Shown here: positions 50,548 through 63,190 of the stretch, in pieces
Numbering within the stretch: position 1 is the first letter of the stretch
Layout of the letters: every line of letters begins with the position of its first letter
Assembly (NCBI GenBank): GCA_027186245.1
Contig: CP114481.1
Span: forward strand, 26,629,501-26,693,500
Length of the DNA stretch: 64,000 nt
Direction: 5' to 3'
DNA from: Coriaria nepalensis
Taxonomy: Eukaryota; Streptophyta; Magnoliopsida; Cucurbitales; Coriariaceae
Notes under the pieces: model-generated
Told to the model about the DNA's origin: nothing
Database searches by the model: none
What the model saw: the letters and a program-made list of their open reading frames with translations, nothing else
Program-made: the position numbers and the translations under genes

Positions 50548-53500
50548 GAATGATTTAATGACTGGATGAGATTCAATGACATTACTTTAAGGCTAAACAA
50601 ATGCATTGTTGCCTTCAATAGATTAACTGCAAGTTATGCACGAAAGTCATGTTTAAAGGCCGAATTTCGTTCGAAGCGATTTAGAATGATTTAATGACTA
50701 AAAGAGACGCAACAATATGACTTTAAGGCTAAAAAAATGCATAGTTGCCTTCAATAGATCAATTACAAGTTATGCATGAAAGTCGTGTCTTAAATACAAA
50801 AATAGAATTGGTTCGAAGTGCTTTCAAACAATTTAATGATATGAAAAGACTCAATGATATACTTTTTAAGGCTAAAATAATGCATTGTTGTCGTCAATAA
50901 ATTAATTGCAAGTTATGTAAGAAAATCATGTTTGAAGGGTGAAAATAGAATTCGTTCAACTTAATTTAGAATGATTTAATGACTGGATGAGACTCAATGA
51001 CATTACTTTAAGGCTAAACAAATGCATTGTTGCCTTCAATAGATTAACTGCAACTTATGCACGAAAGTCATGTTTAAAGGCCGAATTTCGTTCGAAGCAA
51101 TTTAGAATGATTTAATGACTAAAAGAGACGCAATAATATGACTTTAAGGCTAAAAAAATGCATAGTTGCCTTCAATAGATCAATTACAAGTTATGCATGA
51201 AAGTCGTGTCTTAAATACAAAAAAAGAATTGGTTCGAAGTGCTTTCAAACAATTTAATGAATTGAAAAGACTGAATGATATACTTTTTAAGGCTAAAATA
51301 TTGCATTGTTGTGGTCAATAAATTAATTGCAAGTTATGTATGAAAATCATGTTTGAAAGGCGAAAATAGAATTCGTTCAACTTAATTTAGAATGATTTAA
51401 TGACTGGATGAGACACAATGACAAGACTTTAAGGCTAAACAAATGCATTTTTGCCTTCAATAGATTAACTGCAAGTTATGCACGAAAGTCATGTTTAAAG
51501 GCCGAATTTCGTTCGAAGCAATTTAGATATATTTAATGACTAAAAGAGGCGCAATAATATGACTTTAAGGCTAAAAAAATGCATGGCTGCCTTCAATAGA
51601 TCAATTACAAGTTATGCATGAAAATCGTGTCTTAAAGGCAAAAATATAATTGGTTCGAAGTGCTTTGAAACAATTTAATGATATGAAAAGACTCAATGAT
51701 ATACTTTGTAAGGCTAAAATAATGCATTGTTGTCGTCAATAAATTAATTGCATGTTGTGTAAGAAAATCCTGTTTGAAGGGCGAAAACAAAATTCATTCG
51801 AATTAATTTAGAATGATTTAATGACTAAAAGAGATGCAATAATATGAATTTAAGGATAAAAAAATGCATAGTTGCCTTCAATAGATCAATTACAAGTTAT
51901 GCATGAAGGTCGTGTTTTAAATGCAAAAATAGAATTGGTTCGAAGTGCTTTCAAACAATTTAATGATATGAAAAGACTCTATGATATACTTTTTAAGGCT
52001 AAAATAATGCATTGTTGTCGTCAATAAATTAATTGCAAGTTATGTAAGAAAATCATGTTTGAAAGGTGAAAATAGAATTCGTTCAACTTAATTTAGAATG
52101 ATTTAATGACTGGATGAGACTCAATGACAAGACTTTAAGGCTAAACAAATGCATTGTTGCCTTCAATAGATTAACTGCAAGTTATGCACGAAAGTCATGT
52201 TGAAAGGCCGAATTTCGTTCGAAGCGATTTAGAATGATTTAATGACTAAAAGAGACGCAATAATATGAATTTTAAGCTAAAAAAATGCATAGTTGCCTTC
52301 AATAGATCAATTACAAGTTATGCATGAAAGTCGTGTCTTAAATGCAAAAATAGAATTGGTTCGAAGTGCTTTGAAACAATTTAACGAATTGAAAAGGCTG
52401 AATGCTATACTTTTTAAGGCTAAAATAATGCATTGTTGTCGTCAATAAATTAATTGCAAGTTATGTAAGAAAATCATGTTTGAACGGTGAAAATAGAATT
52501 CGTTCAACTTAATTTTGAATGATTTAATGACTGGATGAGACTCAATGACAAGACTTTAAGGCTAAACAAATGCATTGTTGCTTTCAATAGATTAACTGCA
52601 AGTTATGCACGAAAGTCATGTTTAAAGGCGGAATTTCGTTCGAAGCAATTTAGAATGATTTAATGACTAAAAGAGGAGCAATAATATGACCTTAAGGCTA
52701 AAAAAATGCATAGTTGCCTTCAATAGATCAATTACAAGTTATTAATGAAAGTCGTGTCTTAAACGCAAAAATATAATTGGTTCGAAGTGCTTTGAAACAA
52801 TTTAATGAAATGAAAAGACTGAATGATATACTTTTTAAGGCTAAAATAATGCATTGTTGTCGTAAATAAATTAATTGCATGTTATGTAAGAAAATCCTGT
52901 TTGAAGGGCGAAAATAAAATTCATTCGAATTAATTTAGTATGATTTATTGACTAGAAGAGACTCAGTGACATGACTTTAAGGCTAAACAAATGCATTGTT
53001 GCCTTCAATAGATCAACTGCAAGTTATGCACGAAAGTCATGTTTAAAGGCCGAATTTCATTCGAAGTAATTTAGAATGATTTAATGACTAAAAGAGGCGC
53101 AATAATATGACTTTAAGGCTAAAAAAATGCATAGTTGCCTTCAATAGATCAATTACAAGTTATGCATGAAAGTCGTGTCTTAAATGCAAAAATAGAATTG
53201 GTTCGAAGTGCTTTCAAACAATTTAATGAAATGAAAAGACTGAATGATATACTTTGTAAGGCTAAAATAATGCATTGTTGTCGTCAATAAATTAATTACA
53301 AGTTATGTAAGAAAATCATGTTTGAAAGGCGAAAATAGAATTCGTTCAACTTAATTTAGAATGATTTAGTGACTGGATGACACTCAATGACAAGACTTTA
53401 AGGCTAAACAAATGCACTGTTGACTTCAATAGATTAACTGCAAGTTATGCATGAAAGTCATGTTTAAAGGCCGAATTTCGTTCGAAGCGATTTAGAATGA

Positions 53501-55042
53501 TTTAATGACTAAAAGAGACGCAATAATATGAATTTTAGGCTAAAAAAATGCATAGTTGCCTTCAATAGATCAATTACAAGTTATGCATGAAAGTCGTGTC
53601 TTAAATACAAAAATAGAATAGGTTCGAAGTGCTTTCAAACAATTTAATGATCTGAAAAGACTCAATGATATACTTTTTAAGGCTAAAATAATGCATTGTT
53701 GTCGTCAATAAATTAATTGCAAGTTATGTAAGAAAATCATGTTTGAAGGGTGAAAATAGAATTCGTTCAACTTAATTTAGAATGATTTAATGACTGGATG
53801 AGACTCAATGACATTACTTTAAGGCTAAACAAATGCATTGTTGCCTTCAATAGATTAACTGCAACTTATGCACGAAAGTCATGTTTAAAGGCCGAATTTC
53901 GTTCGAAGCAATTTCGAATGATTTAATGACTAAAAGAGACGCAATAATATGACTTTAAGGCTAAAAAAATGCATAGTTGCCTTCAATAGATCAATTACAA
54001 GTTATGCATGAAAGTCGTGTCTTAAATACAAAAAAAGAATTGGTTCGAGGTGCTTTCAAACAATTTAATGAATTGAAAAGACTGAATGATATACTTTTTA
54101 AGGCTAAAATATTGCATTGTTGTTGTCAATAAATTAATTGCAAGTTATGTATGAAAATCAAGTTTGAAAGGCGAAAATAGAATTCGTTCAACTTAATTTA
54201 GAATGATTTAATGACTGGATGAGACTCAATGACATGACTTTAAGGCTAAACCAATGCATTGTTGCCTTTAATAGATCAACTGCAAGTTATGCACGAAAGT
54301 CATGTTTAAAGGTCGAATTTCGTTCGAAGTAATTTAGAATGATTTAATGACTAAAAGAGGCGCAATAATATGACTTTAAGCCTAAAACAATGCGTGGTTG
54401 CCTTCAATAGATCAATTACAAGTTATGCTTGAAAGTCGTGTCTTAAATGCAAAAATAGAATTGGTTCGAAGTGCTTTCAAACAATTTAATGAAATGAAAA
54501 GACTGAATGATATACTTTTTAAGGCTAAAATAATGCATTGTTGTCGTCAATAAATTAATTGCAAGTTATGTAAGAAAATCATGTTTGAAAGGCGAAAATA
54601 GAATTCGTTCAACTTAATTTAGAATGATTTAATGACTGGATGACACTCAATGACAAGACTTTAAGGCTAAACAAATGCATTGTTGACTTCAATAGATTAA
54701 CTCCAAGTTATGCACGAAAGTCATGTTTAAAGGCCGAATTTTGTTTGTAGCGATTTAGAATGATTTAATGACTAAAAGAGACGCAATAATATGAATTTTA
54801 GGCTAAAAAAATGCATAGTTGCCTTCAATAGATCAATTACAAGTTATGCATGAAAGTCGTGTCTTAAATGCAAAAATAGAATTGGTTCGAAGTGCTTTGA
54901 AACAATTTAACGAATTGAAAAGACTGAATGAAATACTTTTTAAGGCTAAAATACTGCATTGTTGTCGTCAATAAATTAATTGCAAGTTATGTAAGAAAAT
55001 CATGTTTGAACGGCGAAAGTAGAATTCATTCAACTTAATTTT
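50548..55042. repeat. 4.5-kb higher-order repeat, copy 4 (4,495 bp)
   Basis: Unit starts are 50548, 50969, 51390, 51811 (dimer), 52096, 52517, 52938, 53359, 53780, 54201 and 54622. It is nearly identical to copy 3 up to about 54,600. The last trimer differs: it reads gaatgaaatac, aaaatactgc and aacggcgaaagtag, as in copy 1 (38188-38608), where copy 3 has ggctgaatgctatac and aattgccag. Copy 4 therefore combines a copy-3-like body with a copy-1-like end, and the order then leaves this repeat. Confidence 0.92.
51811..52095 (+). repeat. B-C dimer without an A monomer (285 bp), occurrence 4
   Basis: Dimer of the fourth 4.5-kb copy, 4,496 bp after occurrence 3 and in the same context (after the 51390 trimer, before the 52096 trimer). 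Confidence 0.93.
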
Positions 55043-55463
55043 GAATGATTTAATGACTGGATGAGACTCAATGACAAGACTTTAAGGCTAAACAAATGCA
55101 TTGTTGCCTTCAATAGATTAACTGCAAGTTATGCACGAAAGTCATGTTTAAAGGCCGAATTTCGTTCGAAACAATTTAGAATGATTTAATGACTAAAAGA
55201 GGAGCAATAATATGACTTTAAGGCTAAAAAAATGCATAGTTGCCTTCAATAGATCAATTACAAGTTATGCATGAAAGTCGTGTCTTAAATACAAAAATAG
55301 AATAGGTTTGAAGTGCTTTCAAACAATTTAATGATATGAAAAGACTCAATGATATACTTTTTAAGGCTAAAATAATGCATTGTTGTCGTCAATAAATTAA
55401 TTGCAAGTTATGTAAGAAAATCATGTTTGAAAGGTGAAAATAGAATTCGTTCAACTTAATTTT
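55043..55463. repeat. Junction trimer between the 4.5-kb and 1.7-kb repeats
   Basis: A single 421-bp trimer joining two repeat families. Its A monomer has cgttcgaaacaattta and its B has gaggagc and gactttaagg, close to the gttgctttc class, while the end of B and the C monomer are of g type (gaataggtttg, gatatgaaaag). It is thus another hybrid produced at a change of higher-order register. Confidence 0.75.
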
Positions 55464-57147
55464 GAATGATTTAATGACTGGATGAGACTCAAGGACAAGA
55501 CTTTAAGGCTAAACAAATGCATTGCTGCCTTCAATAGATTAATTGCAAGTTATGCACGAAATTCATGTTTACTGGCCGAATTTTGTTCGAAGCGATTTAG
55601 AATGATTTAATGACTAAAAGAGATGCAATAATATGAATTTTAGGCTAAAAAAATGCATAGTTGCCTTCAATAGATTAATTACAAATTATGCATGAAAGTC
55701 GTGTCTTAAATACAAAAATAGAATTGGTTCTAAGTGCTTTCAAACAATTTAATGATACGAAAAGACTCAGTGATATACTTTTTAAGGCTAAAATAATGCA
55801 TTGTTGTCGTCAATAAATTAATTGCAAGTTATGTAAGAAAATCGTGTTTGAAGGGTGAAAATAGAATTCGTTCAACTTAATTTAGAATGATTTAATGACT
55901 GGATGAGACTCAATGACATTACTTTAAGGCTAAACAAATGCATTGTTGCCTTCAATAGATTAACTGCAAGTTATGCACGAAAGTCATGTTTAAAGGCCGA
56001 ATTTCGTTCGAAGCAATTTAGAATGATTTAATGACTAAAAGAGACGCAATAATATGACTTTAAGGCTAAAAAAATGCATAGTTGCCTTCAATAGATCAAT
56101 TACAAGTTATGCATGAAAGTCGTGTCTTAAATACAAAAATAGAATAGGTTCGAAGTGCTTTCAAACAATTTAATGATATGAAATGACTCAATGATATACT
56201 TTTTAAGGCTAAAATAATGCATTGTTGTCGTCAATAAATTAATTGCAAGTTATGTAAGAAAATCATGTTTGAAAGGTGAAAATAGAATTCGTTCAACTTA
56301 ATTTTGAATGATTTAATGACTGGATGAGACTCAATGACCTGACTTTGAGGATAAACAAACGCATTGTTGCCTTCAATAGATTAACGGCAAGTTATGCACG
56401 AAAGTCATGTTGAAAGGCCGAATTTCGTTCGAAGCGATTTAGAATGATTTAATGACTAAAAGAGACGCAATAATATGACTTTAAGGCTAAAAAAATGCAT
56501 AGTTGCCTTCAATAGATCAATTACAAGTTATGCATGAAAGTCGTGTCTTAAATACAAAAAAAGAATTGGTTCGAAGTGCTTTCAAACAATTTAATGCATT
56601 GAAAAGACTAAATGATATACTTTTTAAGGCTAAAATATTGCATTGTTGTTGTCAATAAATTAATTGCAAGTTATGTAAGAAAATCATGTTTGAAAGGCGA
56701 AAATAGAATTCGTTCAACTTAGTTTAGAATGATTTAATGACTGGATGACACTCAATGACAAGACTTTAAGGCTAAACAAATGCATTGTTGACTTCAATAG
56801 ATTAACTGCAAGTTATGCACGAAAGTCATGTTTAAAGGCCGAATTTCGTTCGAAGCGATTTAGAATGATTTAATGACTAAAAGAGACGCAATAATATGAA
56901 TTTTAGGCTAAAAAAATGCATAGTTGCCTTCAATAGATCAATTACAAGTTATGCATGAAAGTCGTGTCTTAAATACAAAAATAGAATAGGTTCGAAGTGC
57001 TTTCAAACAATTTAATGATATGAAAAGACTCAATGATATACTTTTTAAGGCTAAAATAATGCATTGTTGTCGTCAATAAATTAATTGCAAGTTATGTAAG
57101 AAAATCATGTTTGAAAGGTGAAAATAGAATTCGTTCAACTTAATTTT
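55464..57147. repeat. Four-trimer repeat j k f g, right-hand cluster copy 1 (1,684 bp)
   Basis: Trimers start at 55464, 55885, 56306 and 56727. The j trimer carries actcaaggacaag as at 9703 and 28223. The f trimer at 56306 changes within B-C to a form with aaaaaaagaattgg and aaaatattgc, typical of the second unit of the 4.5-kb repeat, so it holds a small conversion or crossover tract. Confidence 0.85.
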
Positions 57148-58831
57148 GAATGATTTAATGACTGGATGAGACTCAATGACCTGACTTTGAGGATAAACAA
57201 ACGCATTGTTGCCTTCAATAGATTAACTGCAAGTTATGCACGAAAGTCATGTTGAAAAGCCGAATTTGGTTCGAAGCGATTTAGAATGATTTAATGACTA
57301 AAAGAGACGCAATAATATGAATTTTAGGCTAAAAAAATGCATAGTTGCCTTCAATAGATTAATTACAAATTATGCATGAAAGTCGTGTCTTAAATACAAA
57401 AATAGAATTGGTTCTAAGTGCTTTCAAACAATTTAATGATACGAAAAGACTCAGTGATATACTTTTTAAGGCTAAAATAATGCATTGTTGTTGTCAATAA
57501 ATTAATTGCAAGTTATGTAAGAAAATCGTGTTTGAAGGGTGAAAATAGAATTCGTTCAACTTAATTTAGAATGATTTAATGACTGGATGAGACTCAATGA
57601 CATTACTTTAAGGCTAAACAAATGCATTGTTGCCTTCAATAGATTAACTGCAAGTTATGCACGAAAGTCATGTTTAAAGGCCGAATTTCGTTCGAAGCAA
57701 TTTAGAATGATTTAATGACTAAAAGAGACGCAATAATATGACTTTAAGGCTAAAAAAATGCATAGTTGCCTTCAATAGATCAATTACAAGTTATGCATGA
57801 AAGTCGTGTCTTAAATACAAAAATAGAATAGGTTCGAAGTGCTTTCAAACAATTTAATGATATGAAATGACTCAATGATATACTTTTTAAGGCTAAAATA
57901 ATGCATTGTTGTCGTCAATAAATTAATTGCAAGTTATGTAAGAAAATCATGTTTGAAAGGTGAAAATAGAATTCGTTCAACTTAATTTTGAATGATTTAA
58001 TGACTGGATGAGACTCAATGACCTGACTTTGAGGATAAACAAACGCATTGTTGCCTTCAATAGATTAACGGCAAGTTATGCACGAAAGTCATGTTGAAAG
58101 GCCGAATTTCGTTCGAAGCGATTTAGAATGATTTAATGACTAAAAGAGAGGCAATAATATGAATTTTAGGCTAAAAAAATGCATAGTTGCCTTCAATAGA
58201 TCAATTACAAGTTATGCATGAAAGTCGTGTCTTAAATGCAAAAATAGAATTGGTTCGAAATGCTTTCAAACAATTTAATGAAATGAAAAGACTGAATGAT
58301 ATACTTTTTAAGGCTAAAATAATGCATTGTTGTCCTCAATAAATTAATTGCAAGTTATGTAAGAAAATCATGTTTGAAAGGCGAAAATAGAATTCGTTCA
58401 ACTTAGTTTAGAATGATTTAATGACTGGATGACACTCAATGACAAGACTTTAAGTCTAAACAAATGCATTGTTGACTTCAAAAGATTAACTGCAAGTTAT
58501 GCACGAAAGTCATGTTTAAAGGCCGAATTTCGTTCGAAGCAATTTAGAATGATTTAATGACTAAAAGAGACGCAATAATATGACTTTAAGGCTAAAAAAA
58601 TGCATAGTTGCCTTCAATAGATCAATTACAAGTTATGCATGAAAGTCGTGTCTTAAATACAAAAATAGAATAGGTTCGAAGTGCTTTCAAACAATTTAAT
58701 GATATGAAATGACTCAATGATATACTTTTTAAGGCTAAAATAATGCATTGTTGTCGTCAATAAATTAATTGCTAGTTATGTAAGAAAATCATGTTTGAAA
58801 GGTGAAAATAGAATTCGTTCAACTTAATTTT
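57148..58831. repeat. Four-trimer repeat f/j k f g, copy 2 (1,684 bp)
   Basis: Trimers start at 57148, 57569, 57990 and 58411. The first begins as f (gacctgactttgagg, aaacgc) and continues as j from B onwards (gattaattac, ggttctaag, gatacgaaaag). The f trimer at 57990 has gtcctc in C. The g trimer at 58411 carries the private ttaagtctaaac and ttcaaaagattaac and changes to k in B-C. Confidence 0.85.
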
Positions 58832-60094
58832 GAATGATTTAATGACTGGATGAGACTCAATGACCTGACTTTGAGGATAAACAAACGCATTGTTGCCTTC
58901 AATAGATTAACGGCAAGTTATGCACGAAAGTCATGTTTACTGGCCGAATTTTGTTCGAAGCGATTTAGAATGATTTAATGACTAAAAGAGATGCAATAAT
59001 ATGAATTTTAGGCTAAAAAAATGCATAGTTGCCTTCAATAGATTAATTACAAATTATGCATGAAAGTCGTGTCTTAAATACAAAAATAGAATTGGTTCTA
59101 AGTGCTTTCAAACAATTTAATGATACGAAAAGACTCAGTGATATACTTTTTAAGGCTAAAATAATGCATTGTTGTCGTCAATAAATTAATTGCAAGTTAT
59201 GTAAGAAAATCGTGTTTGAAGGGTGAAAATAGAATTCGTTCAACTTAATTTAGAATGATTTAATGACTGGATGAGACTCAATGACATTACTTTAAGGCTA
59301 AACAAATGCATTGTTGCCTTCAATAGATTAACTGCAAGTTATGCACGAAAGTCATGTTTAAAGGCCGAATTTCGTTCGAAGCAATTTAGAATGATTTAAT
59401 GACTAAAAGAGACGCAATAATATGACTTTAAGGCTAAAAAAATGCATAGTTGCCTTCAATAGATCAATTACAAGTTATGCATGAAAGTCGTGTCTTAAAT
59501 ACAAAAATAGAATAGGTTCGAAGTGCTTTCAAACAATTTAATGATATGAAATAACTCAATGATATACTTTTTAAGGCTAAAATAATGCATTGTTGTCGTC
59601 AATAAATTAATTGCAAGTTATGTAAGAAAATCATGTTTGAAAGGTGAAAATAGAATTCGTTCAACTTAATTTTGAATGATTTAATGACTGGATGAGACTC
59701 AATGACCTGACTTTGAGGATAAACAAACGCATTGTTGCCTTCAATAGATTAACGGCAAGTTATGCACGAAAGTCATGTTGAAAGGCCGAATTTCGTTCGA
59801 AGCGATTTAGAATGATTTAATGACTAAAAGAGACGCAATAATATGAATTTTAGGCTAAAAAAATGCATAGTTGCCTTCAATAGATCAATTACAAGTTATG
59901 CATGAAAGTCGTGTCTTAAATGCAAAAATAGAATTGGTTCGAAGTGCTTTCAAACAATTTAATGAAATGAAAAGACTGAATGATATACTTTTTAAGGCTA
60001 AAATAATGCATTGTTGTCCTCAATAAATTAATTGCAAGTTATGTAAGAAAATCATGTTTGAAGGGTGAAAATAGAATTCGTTCAACTTAATTTA
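58832..60094. repeat. Four-trimer repeat, copy 3, first three trimers (1,263 bp)
   Basis: Trimers start at 58832 (f/j hybrid), 59253 (k) and 59674 (f with gtcctc), repeating copy 2 at 1,684 bp. A private change is gaaataactc near 59549. The expected g trimer is missing: at 60095 the array goes directly into the second unit of the 4.5-kb repeat. Confidence 0.85.
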
Positions 60095-62905
60095 GAATGA
60101 TTTAATGACTGGATGAGACTCAATGACATTACTTTAAGGCTAAACAAATGCATTGTTGCCTTCAATAGATTAACTGCAACTTATGCACGAAAGTCATGTT
60201 TAAAGGCCGAATTTCGTTCGAAGCAATTTAGAATGATTTAATGACTAAAAGAGACGCAATAATATGACTTTAAGGCTAAAAAAATGCATAGTTGCCTTCA
60301 ATAGATCAATTACAAGTTATGCATGAAAGTCGTGTCTTAAATACAAAAAAAGAATTGGTTCGAAGTGCTTTCAAACAATTTAATGGATTGAAAAGACTGA
60401 ATGATATACTTTTTAAGGCTAAAATATTGCATTGTTGTTGTCAATAAATTAATTGCAAGTTATGTATGAAAATCATGTTTGAAAGGCGAAAATAGAATTC
60501 GTTCAACTTAATTTAGAATGATTTAATGACTGGATGAGACACAATGACAAGACTTTAAGGCTAAACAAATGCATTTTTGCCTTCAATAGATTAACTGCAA
60601 GTTATGCACGAAAGTCATGTTTAAAGGCCGAATTTCGTTCGAAGCAATTTAGATATATTTAATGACTAAAAGAGGCGCAATAATATGACTTTAAGGCTAA
60701 AAAAATGCATGGCTGCCTTCAATAGATCAATTACAAGTTATGCATGAAAATCGTGTCTTAAAGGCAAAAATATAATTGGTTCGAAGTGCTTTGAAACAAT
60801 TTAATGATATGAAAAGACTCAATGATATACTTTGTAAGGCTAAAATAATGCATTGTTGTCGTCAATAAATTAATTGCATGTTGTGTAAGAAAATCCTGTT
60901 TGAAGGGCGAAAACAAAATTCATTCGAATTAATTTAGAATGATTTAATGACTAAAAGAGATGAAATAATATGAATTTAAGGATAAAAAAATGCATAGTTG
61001 CCTTCAATAGATCAATTACAAGTTATGCATGAAGGTCGTGTTTTAAATGCAAAAATAGAATTGGTTCGAAGTGCTTTCAAACAATTTAATGATATGAAAA
61101 GACTCTATGATATACTTTTTAAGGCTAAAATAATGCATTGTTGTCGTCAATAAATTAATTGCAAGTTATGTAAGAAAATCATGTTTGAAAGGTGAAAATA
61201 GAATTCGTTCAACTTAATTTAGAATGATTTAATGACTGGATGAGACTCAATGACAAGACTTTACGGCTAAACAAATGCATTGTTGCCTTCAATAGATTAA
61301 CTGCAAGTTATGCACGAAAGTCATGTTGAAAGGCCGAATTTCGTTCGAAGCGATTCAGAATGATTTAATGACTAAAAGAGACGCAATAATATGAATTTTA
61401 AGCTAGAAAAATGCATAGTTGCCTTCAATAGATCAATTACAAGTTATGCATGAAAGTCGTGTCTTAAATGCAAAAATAGAATTGGTTCGAAGTGCTTTGA
61501 AACAATTTAACGAATTGAAAAGGCTGAATGCTATACTTTTTAAGGCTAAAATAATGCATTGTTGTCGTCAATAAATTAATTGCAAGTTATGTAAGAAAAT
61601 CATGTTTGAACGGTGAAAATAGAATTCGTTCAACTTAATTTTGAATGATTTAATGACTGGATGAGACTCAATGACAAGACTTTAAGGCTAAACAAATGCA
61701 TTGTTGCTTTCAATAGATTAACTGCAAGTTATGCACGAAAGTCATGTTTAAAGGCGGAATTTCGTTCGAAGCAATTTAGAATGATTTAATGACTAAAAGA
61801 GGAGCAATAATATGACCTTAAGGCTAAAAAAATGCATAGTTGCCTTCAATAGATCAATTACAAGTTATTAATGAAAGTCGTGTCTTAAACGCAAAAATAT
61901 AATTGGTTCGAAGTGCTTTGAAACAATTTAATGAAATGAAAAGACTGAATGATATACTTTTTAAGGCTAAAATAATGCATTGTTGTCGTAAATAAATTAA
62001 TTGCATGTTATGTAAGAAAATCCTGTTTGAAGGGCGAAAATAAAATTCATTCGAATTAATTTAGTATGATTTATTGACTAGAAGAGACTCAGTGACATGA
62101 CTTTAAGGCTAAACAAATGCATTGTTGCCTTCAATAGATCAACTGCAAGTTATGCACGAAAGTCATGTTTAAAGGCCGAATTTCATTCGAAGTAATTTAG
62201 AATGATTTAATGACTAAAAGAGGCGCAATAATATGACTTTAAGGCTAAAAAAATGCATAGTTGCCTTCAATAGATCAATTACAAGTTATGCATGAAAGTC
62301 GTGTCTTAAATGCAAAAATAGAATTGGTTCGAAGTGCTTTCAAACAATTTAATGAAATGAAAAGACTGAATGATATACTTTGTAAGGCTAAAATAATGCA
62401 TTGTTGTCGTCAATAAATTAATTGCAAGTTATGTAAGAAAATCATGTTTGAAAGGCGAAAATAGAATTCGTTCAACTTAATTTAGAATGATTTAGTGACT
62501 GGATGACACTCAATGACAAGACTTTAAGGCTAAACAAATGCACTGTTGACTTCAATAGATTAACTGCAAGTTATGCATGAAAGTCATGTTTAAAGGCCGA
62601 ATTTCGTTCGAAGCGATTTAGAATGATTTAATGACTAAAAGAGACGCAATAATATGAATTTTAGGCTAAAAAAATGCATAGTTGCCTTCAATAGATCAAT
62701 TACAAGTTATGCATGAAAGTCGTGTCTTAAATACAAAAATAGAATAGGTTCGAAGTGCTTTCAAACAATTTAATGATCTGAAAAGACTCAATGATATACT
62801 TTTTAAGGCTAAAATAATGCATTGTTGTCGTCAATAAATTAATTGCAAGTTATGTAAGAAAATCATGTTTGAAAGGTGAAAATAGAAGTCGTTCAACTTA
62901 ATTTA
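60095..62905. repeat. Partial copy of the 4.5-kb higher-order repeat
   Basis: Units start at 60095, 60516, 60937 (dimer), 61222, 61643, 62064 and 62485 and follow the same order as 50969-53779 of copy 4. It begins at the second unit and stops after the gcactgttgac trimer. Private marks are taatggattg near 60383, gattcagaatg and ttaagctagaaa near 61360-61407, and gaagtc at 62886-62891, which removes the C-monomer GAATTC. Confidence 0.88.
60937..61221 (+). repeat. B-C dimer without an A monomer (285 bp), occurrence 5
   Basis: Dimer of the partial 4.5-kb copy near the right end. It follows the 60516 trimer and precedes 61222 as in the other copies. A private change is gagatgaaataat where the others read gagatgcaataat. 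Confidence 0.93.
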
Positions 62906-63190
62906 GAATGATTTAATGACTGGATGAGACTCAATGACAAGACTTTAAGGCTAAACAAATGCATTGTTGCCTTCAATAGATTAATTACAAGTTATGCATG
63001 AAAGTCGTGTCTTAAATACAAAAATAGAATTGGTTCTAAGTGCTTTCAAACAATTTAATGATACGAAAAGACTCAGTGATATACTTTTTAAGGCTAAAAT
63101 AATGCATTGTTGTCGTCAATAAATTAATTGCCAGTTATGTAAGAAAATCATGTTTGAAGGGTGAAAATAGAATTCGTTCAACTTAATTTA
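62906..63190 (+). repeat. A/B hybrid monomer plus C (285 bp)
   Basis: The unit starts as an ordinary A (gatgagactcaatgacaag, aatgcattgttgcc) but after ttcaatagatta it continues as the second half of a j-type B (attacaagttatgc, gtcgtgtcttaaatac, ggttctaag), then C with gatacgaaaag. About 136 bp are missing, so the length equals that of the B-C dimers, but the joint lies in mid-monomer and the event is independent. The CENP-B-box-like motif is lost with the 3' part of A. Confidence 0.9.

Noticed and set aside
46052..55042. Assembly duplication of the 4.5-kb unit
   Set aside because: Copies 3 and 4 differ at 46461 and in their last trimer, and copies 1 and 2 differ from them in content, so they cannot all be simple assembly copies. 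It remains possible that copy number is not exact.
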